Positions 1 to 11,170 of a stretch of 64,000 nt of DNA are shown piece by piece. The DNA is from Zoroaster sp. YZ-2022 (taxonomy: Eukaryota > Echinodermata > Asteroidea > Forcipulatida > Zoroasteridae): contig CM055828.1 of the NCBI GenBank assembly GCA_029582265.1, positions 4,075,402 to 4,139,401 on the forward strand, written 5' to 3'. Position numbers and translations under genes: made by a program. The notes beneath the pieces were generated by a model that made no database searches, was not told the origin of the DNA, and saw nothing but the letters and a program-made list of their open reading frames with translations. Within the stretch, counting starts at the first letter, position 1; each line of letters starts with the position of its first letter.

Positions 1-142
1 CGCCCGGGAAGCACGGCCGATCAGAACGTGCCCAAGACAGCAGAACGTGTCGTGACGTTCAACGGACTCATACCCGGCACGGAGTACACAATCACTCTGT
101 TGGTTAATCAGAACGAAGAAGGGTCGCTCGTTAAACGAACAA
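1..142 (+). CDS. Exon 1 (partial): FN3 domain 1, C-terminal part, type B
   Basis: The window opens inside this exon, in reading frame 1. It encodes the second half of an FN3 domain, with the tyrosine corner LIPGTEYTITLL and the type B terminal motif VKRT. The donor gtaatt follows at 143 and leaves the intron in phase 1. Confidence 0.85.
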
Positions 143-220
143 GTAATTACATAATTTATATACTCCATTTTGACTTACAGCATGAAAATCAATCTGTTCA
201 TCTCGCCCTATTTTAAGAAA

Positions 221-444
221 TTAAAGGGGCAGTATCGTCACTATCAGAGCAGACTTTCAACAGGGCATGGAATCGATGTCCTAGTTTAAGATTAACAAAG
301 TGACTGAAAATTACTGGCTCATTTATACAGCAGCAACGGTAATATGACCTTATTATGTGGTGTATTATTTTCAGTCACTGAGTTATTTGAAAACTAGCAC
401 TCTGATTCCATGCCCTGTTGATCGTGACGATACTGTCCCTTTAA
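221..444. mobile_element. MITE family 1, copy 1 (foldback, TTAA ends)
   Basis: This 224-bp element starts ttaaaggggcagtatcgtca and ends with the near-perfect inverse. The arms stay complementary inward (cagggcatggaatc / gattccatgccctg), so the whole element is a foldback. Outermost TTAA on both sides could be a target duplication, as for piggyBac-type elements. Other copies lie at 14831, 27784 and 62382. Confidence 0.8.
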
Positions 445-576
445 GTTTAATGTTTATTATCATCATCTGCTATATATGAGGAAATAACAACGTCAGAACT
501 GAATTATTATTTTCCAAGAAAAACCAATATTTGATGATCAGTACTAATCCCTTTCTTAAGTACCGTAATTGTTTAA

Positions 577-1045
577 CCCTAACTCCCTAGGCCTATTTAC
601 TTTATCCTCTTCATTCCTGATTGAGACATAAGGCCGCAACAGATCTCTCCACTTTTCCCGGTCTTTAGCTGCTTGTTCGGCACTCGCCCAGGTCAGGTTA
701 ATTTCTTTAAGTTTGCTCTAGGCCCATTTGCTTACACATAACTTGAATCCCTCCAAAATCGTTCAGTAGCAAGCACATGACATGTACATGTACATGGCCA
801 GGGACCCTCCCTGCATGCATGGAGCAATAAACAGTGTCCACTGACCCAAGCAACTGACCTTGCAATCACTACAACAAACATGGATGTACATGTACCATGG
901 AAAGGCAAGTATGCCTAATAACCTCAATCCTCCAAAATCCTTCACTTTAGCAAAGAGCATGTAGCATGTAACCTCAATCCTTCAAAATCCTTCACTTTAG
1001 CAAAGAGGATTTTGCAGGATTTGGGAAGGTTAGCGTGAATGAAGA
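577..1045. repeat. Interspersed repeat, copy 1 (matches 29537-29965)
   Basis: Blocks such as taggcccatttgcttacaca and atggagcaataaacagtgtc recur in the same order at 29.5-29.97 kb. The end contains small inverted pieces around caaatcctgcaaaatcc. No coding capacity is seen, and its class is unknown. Confidence 0.7.
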
Positions 1046-1212
1046 TTTTACTTGTGTTTTGTGAAACATCCCAATAGTGCATATGGGTGCGTCATCTGAA
1101 ATCAAGTAATGTATTTTGTTAATCTGTAGTATTTTTAATAAACCAGAAATAATAAAAATAGTAAAAGGAGAACTCCTTAAACTGAAGAAATATTCATTTT
1201 TTCACTTGACAG

Positions 1213-1494
1213 AGCCCCTGCCGCCTTCAAACCTTGCTGTCGATGCTGGTGTGGCCACGCCCACGTCGGTCGCGCTGACGTGGGACAGCCCCGCCGGGGA
1301 ATTTGACCTGTTCGAGATCGAATACAGCATCGAGAGTGGCCCCAGGACCAGTGTGGAGTTCATCGAAGCCGCCACGTCGTACACCCTGGAGAATCTCCTG
1401 CCTGATACCACGTACAATGTCTTTGTGACGACGGTTGCTGGGAGGGGCGCTACGGCCATCAAGAGTGAAGCTGCGACTGCCGAGGCCAGTACAG
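1213..1494 (+). CDS. Exon 2: FN3 domain 2, type A
   Basis: This is a complete 94-residue FN3 module between acceptor ttgacag and donor gtatgg, phase 1 on both sides. It shows the strand-B core LTWDSPAGEFD, the tyrosine corner LLPDTTYNVFV and the type A tail AEASTG. Its PLPPSNL start is the classic proline-rich FN3 opening. Confidence 0.93.
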
Positions 1495-1721
1495 GTATGG
1501 ATTGAAAATGAAGGAACTAGGAACCTCAAGTTTCTTTGTTTCTATAATACTTTCAGTTTATTCCTAAAAGCTCAGCATTCATTCTCTTAAAAAAATAGAG
1601 CACTCAAAATTCCTTTTATGGAAGATTTAAAGTCGGTGTACCCTTTTTTTTCAACAAATTTTTGAAATTCATTCATCTGTATAAACACCAATCTGTGAAA
1701 AAACATCACCAATTATCATGC

Positions 1722-2006
1722 CGGTGATTTATCAGGATTTTTCCTGATTTCAGGATTTTTTTACAAATCTCCCTTTGCCTGAAAATGTTCTTGAAAGCTG
1801 AAAAGGAGCCAGAAAGGAAAGAAAGAAGTAGCCTGTATTGTGTCCAAACTTCGAGTTTCTTGTTTGTGGGGATGTGGAGAGTCTGTAAATCCTCCAAAAT
1901 TAAACATCCGGGAGGTTCAGGGGGGGCTTTGTCCTCTAGACCAAAGGGAGATTTAGGTCTGCTGCAACTTTTTCAGGAATTGTTTACAGGTGTCAAATCA
2001 CACCCC
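1722..2006 (+). repeat. Interspersed element R2, copy 1
   Basis: It contains the order caaatctccctttgc, a segment at 1883-1902 matching aaatcctccaaaattaaaca, ggaggttcagggggg and ctagaccaaagggaga, shared with copies at 3807, 14210, 20698, 35094 and 52790 (inverted). It carries a single internal 44-bp unit here. There is no clear terminal repeat and no ORF of its own. Confidence 0.75.
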
Positions 2007-2062
2007 AGAATTATACATCTACTTTATTATTATTCATATTTCTGTTACCTTTGTTTTCGCAG

Positions 2063-2317
2063 TTGCATTTACCCCACTAGACGTCGGCGTCCTCGATTTC
2101 ACAGCGAACAGGATCGACATTGCCTGGGGTGCTGTCGCAGATCCTAACGCTCTGTATAGTGTGACGACTGAGCCAGCAGCAACAGTGGAAGGGCTGAGCC
2201 TGAGCCAGAGGACTGCTTCCTTAACCGGGCTGACCGCAGCTACGGAATACAGCATCACAGTATTCCTTGTTGCCGGAACCAACGATCCAGACTCGACAAC
2301 GATAACGCAACGCACAC
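2063..2317 (+). CDS. Exon 3: FN3 domain 3, type B
   Basis: An 85-residue FN3 module with acceptor ttttcgcag and donor gtaagt, phase 1-1. The core reads IDIAWGAVADP, the tyrosine corner LTAATEYSITV, and it ends ITQRT, the clearest form of the type B terminal signature. Confidence 0.93.
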
Positions 2318-2388
2318 GTAAGTATTCAAGTGACTCGAGGCTGGTTTGTAATAATGGGGTTTTTACTCAGTACCAAATGCACTTTTTA

Positions 2389-3004
2389 TGAGACCTGGTC
2401 CCACAAAACCAGGACAAAGTCACCGGAAATACTTGATGGGTTTTATAAATTTTCAGGGTGTTTTTAGGGAGTGTCTCAAAAGTCGGGCACATTCTAGGCG
2501 CAAAAGAACGTTCCCGTGGGCACACGCCCGCAATCCATTGGACTGCCAGAACGTTCTGCTGGACCGCGACAGTGTGCCGAACTACAGGAACATTCCTACA
2601 CGAGTGAATACGCGCGTTAGCATTTTGAACGTTCCAATGGAACGTTCCAGTGGCCCAACGGACCGTTCCATTTACGCGCGCTGGAACACTCAACCGATCC
2701 AGTTAGAACGTTCCTACCGTTCGGACTTTTGAGGCGCTCCCTTATCACCTAGTCCCATCCCCAGTGGATGATACCTATCTATACCACCCACTGGGGATGG
2801 GACTAGGTGATAAAAACCCTTCAAACACTCAAAAAACACTTTTAAAAAAACATCAAGTATTTCTGGGTAAACTTGTAGCTTTGCATGATGAAGAGGATAA
2901 GTAATGACTAATTGCGGTGACATTATGTGAAATTCTCAATTAAGTAGTAATTAGTTCTGGCAAGTATTTCTAGCTTTGTCCCGGTTTTGTGAGAACAGGT
3001 CTCA
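2389..3004. mobile_element. MITE family 3 with TA target duplication
   Basis: Terminal inverted repeats of about 46 bp begin tgagacctggtcccacaaaa and end in the matching inverse (ggtctca), with TA on each side as in Tc1/mariner elements. A 26-bp perfect stem (ttatcacctagtcccatccc at 2742 and its inverse ending 2815) sits inside. No transposase is encoded. A fragment of its right half recurs at 8935-9010. Confidence 0.8.
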
Positions 3005-3124
3005 TATTATTTCCCCGGATCACTGGGTGAATATCATTCCTTAAACTTTCTCAATTCCCTCGGGGGGAAAAATACATCCCCCACCACCTGTTGAGCTGAG
3101 TGGCCATTTCCATTTATGTATTTG

Positions 3125-3492
3125 GAGTGCCATGGTCGAGTGGTTTAGTGCATCGGATTTGTGTTCTGATGGCTGAGTCGTCAGAATGTGGGTTCTAATC
3201 CCAACCGCGACCGGGGTACTTGTGTCCTTGAGCAAGACACTTTACCATAATTGCTTCTCTCCACCCAGGGGTAAATGGGTACCTGTGAGGGCAGAGTTGG
3301 TTGTTGTGTTTGATTATCCCTATATGCGCCGAAATGGCAGCAATTGAGCTGTATACTCCCCAGTGAGCTGAGATGGTTTCAGGAATGATTTATGCACCTG
3401 ATGAGCAGGGATAATAATGTAATGCGCCTTGAGCACCAGTTTGGTGGATACGTGCGCTTTATAAGTCCACATTATTATTATTGTTATTACTA
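3125..3492 (+). mobile_element. tRNA-derived SINE A, copy 1
   Basis: The head has A-box-like ggtcgagtggttt and B-box-like gggttctaatccc, followed by the body gagcaagacactttaccata and a (tta)n tail. The same body occurs at 7809, 9113 and 34265. The head matches the SINE at 47268-47588 rather than copies 2 and 3. Confidence 0.8.
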
Positions 3493-3522
3493 TTATTACT
3501 ATTATTATTATTTGAACAACAG

Positions 3523-3656
3523 GTCCAAATCCAGCCAGTAATGTCATAGTCAAGCCGGGGAGTGACATGACCCCCGTGTCTTTGGTCATCCAGTGGCAGC
3601 CTGCAGTTGGACTGGTCAGTGGATATGACGTTTCCTACAGGGTGCAAGGAAGACAG
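3523..3656 (+). CDS. Exon 4: FN3 domain 4, first half, type A
   Basis: Acceptor gaacaacag lies just after a SINE tail. The exon enters in phase 1 and reads strands A to C', with LVIQWQPAVG and GYDVSYRVQG. It ends at AGACAG before donor gtataa in phase 0. The other half is at 4206-4362. Acceptor and frame agree with the neighbouring modules. Confidence 0.88.
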
Positions 3657-3806
3657 GTATAAACAGATCCAAATCACACTGCATTTATTTGTTTTCTGTC
3701 CCTGACTGCCAAATGAAAGTAACCATGCAAAAACAGTCAGTTTGAAAGGCACCAGTCTATTTTTGACATGACCCCCCCCCCCATTTTGATTCCCATAGAA
3801 ACAGAC

Positions 3807-4076
3807 CTGTGATTTCTCAGGATTTTTTACAAATCTCCCTTTGCTTCAAACTTTTCTTGAAAGAAGAGAAGTAGCTACCAAGGAAAGAAATAGCCTGTAC
3901 TGTGTCCAAACCTCTAATATCTTGTTTGTGGGGATGTGGAGAGTTCTTTAAATCCTCCAAAATTAAACATCCAGGAGGTTCAGGGGGGCTTTGTCCTCTA
4001 GACCAAAGGGAGACCCAGGCCCACTACCCATTTTGCAGGATTTTTTTTAACTTTGGTCAAACACACACACCTGACC
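3807..4076 (+). repeat. Interspersed element R2, copy 2
   Basis: Same block order as copy 1, with a single internal unit (aggaggttcaggggggcttt then gaccaaagggagacccaggc) and the end block ggtcaaacacacacacctga. Confidence 0.75.
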
Positions 4077-4205
4077 AAGATGGCCACATGGAGCATTAGT
4101 CTGACCCCCTGAAAGATATGAAAAGAAAATGAGAAGGGTGGTTATTACAGTAAACCACTAACACAAGCTCGACCACAACCTTTTTTTCATTTTTTCATTT
4201 CTCAG

Positions 4206-4362
4206 GTGGAAAGTTTCGCCGGATCCACTGACAGCAACACGCAAGAACTGAAGGTGACGGGTCTCGACTCGGGAGTCACATACGATTTCATCGTGACGTC
4301 GGTCATTGGCACAGAAGAGGGGAAAGTCACCGGAGAGCCTGCCTCAGGATTCGGAACAACAG
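4206..4362 (+). CDS. Exon 5: FN3 domain 4, second half
   Basis: Acceptor tttctcag opens in phase 0 with VESFAGSTDSN, then the tyrosine corner LDSGVTYDFIV, and it closes with FGTTG in phase 1 before gtacaa. Joined to 3523-3656 it makes one full type A domain. Confidence 0.9.
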
Positions 4363-4488
4363 GTACAATATCCAGTAGGAAATCTTAATATATGCCAATA
4401 ATAATAAGGGAAAGTGCTAATGGAGAACAAAAAAGAGATTATTTACATTTAATAGGGATTTTAAAACCGCTCCTTGACAGTAAGGCCC

Positions 4489-4850
4489 AAAAATAGTCGT
4501 TATTACTGGTCATAGGTCGGCTTCAAAATTGGTGTGGTGATGCATTTTTTTTGGTTATTTTATTTTTTGTAATTTTTAATTTTTTTTTTGCCAACCAGTG
4601 AAAATATGTGATACATGTCTACGCGGTTATTTGAACCAGACCAAATTTCACATACACAAAAGTATGGTGGCTAAGAGAGGCCTCACAAATCAGGCAAAGG
4701 TTCATACCCCTATGTCAAAAAGTCACTAAAAACACACAGGACGGCAGATTTCCAATCGATTCAGCAGTTTTGGCTGCAACTGGACATCAAAATTTTGAAA
4801 TGTCGATGCGCGGGTCTGAGGCGACGCACGTGGAAACCAGAAACCAGAGA
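4489..4850 (+). repeat. Interspersed repeat R8, copy 1 (inverted partner at 61528-61850)
   Basis: Blocks such as tgtgatacatgtctacgcgg and catacccctatgtcaaaaag recur as the reverse complement near the other end of the window. It fills most of the intron between domains 4 and 5. No ORF and unknown class. Confidence 0.65.
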
Positions 4851-5011
4851 TTTTGGTTTTTTGGCCTGTTAGAAGGGAGGTCCTGACCATTAGGGGGAAG
4901 CAGATCCACTCACTGGCCACAGCCCTCTCACCCCCAACGAGTGAGGACCAACAGTAGCAGATGCTGAACAACGATTAAACCCTTGTTGTCTTGACACTTT
5001 TATATCTCTAG

Positions 5012-5287
5012 CCTCTATCGGACAAAATGAGATCTTCATCGTCCAAGTCACGGAGAGCACCATCACGGTACGCTGGGGGCGGTACATTAACCCCAGTACC
5101 CAGGCCTACAACGTGGCCGTCAAGTTACCCGCCGTGCCGGGCAACGTTGCGCAGATGCAGTACGGACGGCATGAACAACTGGAGCACACCTTCATCGGCT
5201 TGACCTCTGGGACACAGTATGAGGTCTCAGTTGAGGTCATTCTTCTGGGTGGAGCAAGACCGAGAACCTCCATCTTGCAGTTCACAA
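5012..5287 (+). CDS. Exon 6: FN3 domain 5, type B
   Basis: A 92-residue module with acceptor atctctag and donor gtaaga, phase 1-1. The core is ITVRWGRYINP, the tyrosine corner LTSGTQYEVSV, and the tail LQFT, a QFT variant of the type B signature. Confidence 0.92.
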
Positions 5288-5631
5288 GTAAGACAATGTC
5301 CTCATGGGAATTCCACCCCCCCCCCCCCAAAAAAAAAAAGGGAGGAAAAAGCAAAACATGTCATTGATACAAAATAAATGTAATATTTATGTTTATAATT
5401 TATAATTTCCTAATGGTTTATCTTGGCCGTCCACACAATTAAAAAAAAAAAAGGAAGTTTAAACTGACTCTTTTACAAATTTGTTTTGGAGTATTTGTTT
5501 CATGTTTAGTAATGTCTCCATTGACTCCATTCATCATGATCTTCCTGTAAATGTTTTTCAAAAACCTATAAATAAAATGTTGAAGTTACCATGGAAATGT
5601 AGAGATGCTCACTTCCTCTTAATTAACGCAG

Positions 5632-5904
5632 GACCCGAGAGCCCTACAGTAAACTCTGTTGCCAACAACTCGCTCTCTGTCGTCATTGACGGGCAGCCCC
5701 CAGACGGTGGGTACCAGCGTTTTGAGATCGCATACCGAGACAGCATTAATGTGCGCACTCTGGTGGAAGAGGTCGCCACTCTTGAGGAATACGAGATAAC
5801 TGGTCTAGATCCCTCCTCGGAATATGTTGTTGAAGTAGCAAGCATCGTGGGAACAGGAGTGGACAGACTAAGGAGCACACCAGCTCGGCTTGCAGTCACA
5901 ACAG
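5632..5904 (+). CDS. Exon 7: FN3 domain 6, type A, no strand-B Trp
   Basis: A 91-residue module with acceptor ttaacgcag and donor gtaaaa. The usual Trp position reads LSVVIDGQPPDGG, so the core Trp is replaced. The tyrosine corner LDPSSEYVVEV and the tail LAVTTG are normal. Confidence 0.92.
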
Positions 5905-6035
5905 GTAAAAATGAAAACAAAATTCAAGAGATCTCGCCAGAATTCAGGAGAAATGTGAAAAATGTATTTGTTTTCCCCCTTGCCTCTAAGAATCCCATGT
6001 AACACAGTCACTGATTCTTGCCTGTACCACAATAG

Positions 6036-6308
6036 GTCCCATCCCAGTTGGAAGGATTCTCATCAGCGACATCCAAACGACATCGTTGGAGCTCCTCTGG
6101 ACAGAGTCCGGCTACCCACTGGTCACAAGTTACAGAATCTCAACCATCCAACCCAATGGAGACAAGGTGTTTGTCGCAGCCGTGCAAGCGGACATTACCA
6201 GGATGACTGTGCGGGAGAGACTCACTGGCCTAGTGCCCGGACGGCAGTACAGTATCGTCGTGGAAACCGACCCAGTGACTGAAGAACTCCGCATTGTGCA
6301 ACGGACAA
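6036..6308 (+). CDS. Exon 8: FN3 domain 7, type B
   Basis: A 91-residue module with acceptor ccacaatag and donor gttagt. The core is LELLWTESGYP, the tyrosine corner LVPGRQYSIVV, and the tail IVQRT. An in-frame stop sits within the donor, so read-through would truncate the protein. Confidence 0.92.
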
Positions 6309-6621
6309 GTTAGTGAAATAATCTTGTGATATTTTTGCATAATTTACTTTTTAAAAAAAGGGAAAGACAATGTTCTGATCTTGTACACATCTTGTGTACT
6401 GGCAAATTTGATAGCTGCCATTTTTTATATGTACTGGCACTCCTCCCCTATTCCTCCCCCCCCCCCCCCGAAAAAAAAATATAAATAATAAATAAATTAG
6501 TAAATTTAAAAAAACTAAATCAAAACCATTTATACTGCCCATTTTGCAGAATGTTTGCAGTTTTTATAGTCCCCATCGTAATTTTTGGTATTGATACATT
6601 GTTTTCTTCTCCCCCGTGAAG

Positions 6622-6788
6622 AGCCTGAGATTCCGGGTGCGGTCACAGTTATAGCAGCCGACACGACAGCAAACAGTCTCAATATCACCTGGCGGCCTGC
6701 CCCACCTGAGCATACCTTGTACACAATCAGTGTCACCGGCTCCGATGGTGTGGAATCGGAAGTCGGGACTGTACCCCCCAATGAGCAG
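6622..6788 (+). CDS. Exon 9: FN3 domain 8, first half, type A
   Basis: Acceptor cgtgaag enters in phase 1. The core reads LNITWRPAPPEHT, where NIT is a potential N-glycosylation sequon. It ends PPNEQ in phase 0 before gtagag, and the second half lies 181 bases downstream. Confidence 0.9.
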
Positions 6789-6969
6789 GTAGAGTGCTAC
6801 TTTATTTTCACAAAGGTCAAACAAAGAAAAGAAGATACAACATTGGTATTTGATAAAGCATGGTCATTCCAACCCTCCGTTTTCCAAGAAATATATTTTG
6901 TATTTTGATGATCAAGTAAGCACGTTGTTTTTGGCTGACATTTTTTGTTCTGACCATTTGCTTTGTTAG

Positions 6970-7087
6970 GACTTCATCGTGGAAGGATTGGAGGCCAGTA
7001 CGACTTATACCGTGTGTGTCCGAGCAAAGAGTGGAAGTGGTACAACAGCAACACTGAGTGAACCCTCCTGTACCGAATCAGCCACCT
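6970..7087 (+). CDS. Exon 10: FN3 domain 8, second half
   Basis: Acceptor tttgttag starts in phase 0 with DFIVEGLEASTTYTV. It contains two cysteines (VCVRA and PSCTE) that could pair across strands F and G. It ends ESAT in phase 1 before gtaagt. Confidence 0.9.
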
Positions 7088-7240
7088 GTAAGTTTGTAGT
7101 TATTAAATAGCTCTTAAAGATGCTTTTCACTTGTTGACTCATATTTTCAGCTAGATCCCTGTCGAAGCAGAACCACAGTTTGTATCAATTTAAAGTATGT
7201 TTTACTAAATTTCCTTTTCTTCTCACTTTCCGTATACCAG

Positions 7241-7513
7241 CATCAGTAAGATTCACTAACGTCATCGCAGACGAGTCATTCGTCTATGTCAGCTGGAACG
7301 ACGAACAGCCGGTATCCATCACGGGCTACCGTCTCAAATGGGGCCCGGAGAGACAGGCACCAACCAATATGCACGATTTACCGGTTGCAGCTAGTTTGAC
7401 GTACAACCATACGATCCCCAACCTGGTGTCTGGTACCCGGTATCGTATCAGGCTATACCAGGTGTTTGCAGGAGGCACCGAGAACTTCCAGGACTCTGTT
7501 ATCATACGCACAA
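7241..7513 (+). CDS. Exon 11: FN3 domain 9, type B
   Basis: A 91-residue module with acceptor gtataccag and donor gtaagt. The core is VYVSWNDEQPVSITGY, the tyrosine corner LVSGTRYRIRL, and the tail VIIRT. Confidence 0.93.
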
Positions 7514-7808
7514 GTAAGTATCCATTTCATTGGATATACAGACATTGTGTTTACCACGTCACAGGTCACTGGCATGCTAACATGAAGTAGGCATTTGGTG
7601 ATCACCTCCTCCTGAAAAAAAACAACCCAAAAATGCTTTTTACCAAAAGTGTGTACTGGATAAACATGTTTTAAAGCGATCCCACACCATGACCACATTT
7701 GTCAAATTTTTGAAGAAAAAAAATTCAGTCTTGGAGTCCTGTTCATTTGCTGTAAATATGTATCCATACTTCATAAGGATCTAGACATATATGTATAGAA
7801 ACCAGCCT

Positions 7809-8153
7809 AATAATAATAATAATAATGTGTGGACTTACATAGCGCACGTATCCACCAACTGAGTGGTGCTCAAGGCGCATTATATTATTACCCCTGCTCA
7901 TAATGCTCATAAATCATTCCTGAAAACATCTCAGCTCCCTGGGGAGTATACAGCTCAATTGCTGCCATTACAGCGCATATAGGGCTAATCAACCAACTCT
8001 GCCCTCACAGGTACCCATTTAACCCCTGGGTGGAGAGAAGCAATTATGGTTAAGTGTCTTGCTCAAGGGCACAAGTGTCACGGCCGGGATTCGAACCCAC
8101 ATTCTGCTGCTAACACCAGAACTTGAGTCCGGTAAGCTAGACCGCTCGGCCGC
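7809..8153 (-). mobile_element. tRNA-derived SINE A, copy 2 (minus)
   Basis: Read on the minus strand it has the head gtggccgagcggtctagctt, B box gggttcgaatcc, the shared body and an (att)n tail at 7809. Body and tail match copy 1 but the tRNA-like head differs. Confidence 0.82.
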
Positions 8154-8446
8154 AACAGTTTCAACTTATTTCAACTTATTTCATTGTGTCGTTACCATTG
8201 AAGAAAATTATGAAAATGCATTCAGATTGTTCATATTCATTGCAAATGTGGATGTTTTCAGATGAAAATTAAATTAATTTAGGAAATTATTTCACAAATT
8301 TTACTATTAAAAGATGATACAGAAATATTCCAAGGGATGGTTGGTACCATCATCAACTCGACACAAGTATATTTTCAATAATACATAGGCTTGCCTTTTC
8401 TGTGTTCATTATGCCTCACTCATCTATCCATCTGTTGAACTCACAG

Positions 8447-8725
8447 ACCCCAGTCGCCCAGAGAATGCTGCCACCGCAGACGAGACTGCATCCACATTTA
8501 AAGTCACATGGGACCCTCCCGCCGCGGGCCTGTACGAAAGCTTTGAGCTGTCCTACGGCCTGGACATCGTGGGCTCCTTCTCCCCGATTGACGTGGTCCC
8601 CTTGCCCGGGGATGCACGAGATTATGTTGTGACAGGTCTAACGTCCGACACGGCCTACCAAGTCAGGCTGAGGGCGGTTTACGGCACTGCAAAAAGTATC
8701 GAAATACGGTTAACTACATCTACAG
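8447..8725 (+). CDS. Exon 12: FN3 domain 10, type A
   Basis: A 93-residue module with acceptor aactcacag and donor gtaaga. The core is FKVTWDPPAAGLYESFEL, the tyrosine corner LTSDTAYQVRL, and the tail LTTSTG. Confidence 0.92.
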
Positions 8726-8934
8726 GTAAGACCACAGATGACAAACATCCATAACAGGGGTAATGGAGGGGGTGCAAGATTAGTAAAAAAAATTAAATTA
8801 AAATTTTTAATAATTGTTTTTTTATTTTTATTTTTTTATTTATTGATAGCATAGGATTGCATTATTTAAAAAATAATAATTATTTGTAATTTATAAATCA
8901 ACTATAAATGAACAAAGTAGTTATGTAATATTTG

Positions 8935-9100
8935 TAGCTTTGCATGGTGAAAAGGATAAGTAGAGGCTGTTTGCGGTGACACCATGTGAAATTCTCAAAT
9001 TGAATTAGTTCTGAAAAGGACTTGAGGTTACAACTCGACGTTTCGATCAGTATGCTCTGATCATCTTTAGGAGAATGTAGTTATGATTAGTTATTACAAC
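8935..9100. repeat. MITE family 3 fragment plus unclassified repeat
   Basis: ttgtagctttgcatggtgaa through ccatgtgaaattctcaa matches the right half of the element at 2389-3004. The adjoining gtttcgatcagtatgctctg block resembles sequence at 26845-26890. Confidence 0.6.
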
Positions 9101-9112
9101 ATCCTCACACAT

Positions 9113-9480
9113 AATAATAATAATAATAATAATGTGTGGACTTATATAGCGCACGTATCCACCAACTGAGTGGTGCTCAAGGCGCATTATATTATTACCC
9201 CTGCTCATAAGGCTCATAAGGCACATAAGGCTCATAAATCATTCCTGAAACCATCTCAGCTCCCTGGGGAGTATACAGCTCCATTGCTGCCATTACAGCG
9301 CATATAGGGCTAATCAACCAACTCTGCCCTCACAGGTACCCATTTAACCCCTGGGTGGAGAGAAGCAATTATGGTTAAGTATCTCGCTCAAGGACACAAG
9401 TGTCACGGCCGGGTTTCGAACCCACATTCTGCTGCTAACACCAGAACTTGAGTCCGGTAAGCTAGACCGCTCGGCCACGA
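9113..9480 (-). mobile_element. tRNA-derived SINE A, copy 3 (minus)
   Basis: Nearly identical to copy 2, including the head ending in tcggccacga on the plus strand, with small duplications of 'ataaggctc' near the tail. It lies about 960 bases from copy 2 in the same orientation. Confidence 0.82.
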
Positions 9481-9735
9481 CACTCCACACAGTCATGAGG
9501 AAAGGATTTTAGATTTAAAAACATGCCCCCCCCCCAAAAAAAAAAAAACCCAACTTTTGTGACTGTATAGCAATTAGTATTAAGTGCCAAAGTTTCACAT
9601 TCCCATGGTAGTGGTTGTACAAATGTTGTTCTGTAATGCCGCACTGTCACAATGGTTCAGTGATTCTGTTAACATGACGCCATAACTTCAGCTCTCAATA
9701 CATGCTGTGACATTTTTGTTTCTTTTTCAAACTAG

Positions 9736-9960
9736 TTGCCACGGAGGCTAACCAACTGTACCTGACAACTGTAACCACGACGACCATAGCAGTGGGCTGG
9801 ACACCAACCGGCACCAACTTGTTAAGTGTTACTCCCAGTGATGCCGGTCTCACGATAACACCCGACTACACCTTGGGAACGGGGACGTTATCTGGTCTCT
9901 ACCCAGGAAGAGAATATGTAGTCACACTCGGCCAACTGTCATCTCTCACCACCAATACAG
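9736..9960 (+). CDS. Exon 13: FN3 domain 11, type B, short
   Basis: Acceptor aaactag enters in phase 1. The core is IAVGWTPTGTN and the tyrosine corner LYPGREYVVTL. At 75 residues it is the shortest complete module, and it lacks a QRT tail, ending TTNTG before the weak donor gttgga. A small missing exon or a different donor is possible, but the frame joins correctly as given. Confidence 0.82.
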
Positions 9961-10695
9961 GTTGGAATATCCTCCAAATTTTGTTTTCCAGTTGATGTCT
10001 TGTAGGCAAACAAGCTGGATTGGCAAGTTGCTCAAACTGCCTTGTCATCAGAAATAGAAAGAAAAAAAAAATTATAAAAAAAAATACTAAAAACAATAAA
10101 TAAATGATTGTCTTTTCACATGAAAATGATAATAATTATGAAATTTCATATGGCAGCATAATACTGTTTGAGGATTGGTTGAACAAAAAACTTGGGGAAA
10201 AAAAACAATATCATAATTGTAGTAATTTTATCAAAATTGAAATAACTCTTTGAGTTTAAATTTTGTGGATCACTTTTAAAAATGATAAAACTGATAAAGA
10301 TTGTCCCAGTCTTTTATTTTGTATTCATGATCTGGTTACAAGTTACCGAGGCCCCATTTAATTGTCTTAAAAATCCCCCGTTGAATAAATACACAAACTA
10401 AATTGCATGGCGCCATTAGCCTTTTTGGAAAACTAATTTGAACATAATAAACACAAGACTTACCCACTCTGAGACATCCTGCAGAGCTCCAAAGTGTGAC
10501 GTCACGCTGTCATTGTTTTGTCATTGTTTTGTCATTGTTTTTAGATTACAACACGTAAAAAAAAGTTTCATACGGTTCCATGTTTTACAAGCTGTGATTA
10601 CGTCAATACTTCTACACTCTATTGTATCTGCCGTACCTCAAAAATGCTTACCTTTTAAATGGTTAGATCCAATAGCATTTGTTGTTAATTTCCAG
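9961..10695. other. Intron 13: no element recognised
   Basis: This 735-base AT-rich intron has poly-A stretches and a small direct repeat (gttttgtcatt, three times near 10510). I see no conserved element or ORF of note. Confidence 0.6.
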
Positions 10696-10956
10696 TTCCA
10701 CTACCGACGTGCGAGATCATTTTAGCTGTCAGCACAGCGCACACGCTGGACTTCTCGTGGTGTCCACCGGAGGAGACGGATTGGGACTCCTTCGAGGTGA
10801 CGTACAGTCCCCAGGATGGGTCAGTATCTCAGGCCGACTCGGGCGAATACAACCGCAGACTGGTTGATCTAGTGTCATCCAAGGAGTACACTGTATCTGT
10901 GGTAACAGTCAGCGGAAACCAAAAGAGTGAACCACGGATTCTGTCCACTTTCACAG
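10696..10956 (+). CDS. Exon 14: FN3 domain 12, type A, paired cysteines
   Basis: An 87-residue module with acceptor aatttccag and donor gtatca. The core LDFSWCPPEETDWDSFEV carries one Cys and strand A (PTCEIIL) another, the same arrangement as domain 21. The tyrosine corner is VSSKEYTVSV and the tail STFTG. Confidence 0.92.
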
Positions 10957-11170
10957 GTATCACAGTGTTACTTATATGGACTTTGTAAAGGAAGAAAATA
11001 TTGGTTAAAATATTTAGAAGTTGTTCTGACGTTGAAATTTGTCACAATTTGATTTATTGTACTATACAAATGATAGCCCCTCAAACATACCATCTGTGAT
11101 CATTTGTTTTTCGGGGAATACCGTTAGTGTATAGCACTTTAAAAGGTATGCAATTTGTCTTCCACAACAG

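Noticed and set aside
1202..1529. Minus-strand open frames opposite exon 2 and many other exons
   Set aside because: Shadows of GC-rich exons; the plus-strand frames have FN3 motifs and matching splice sites.
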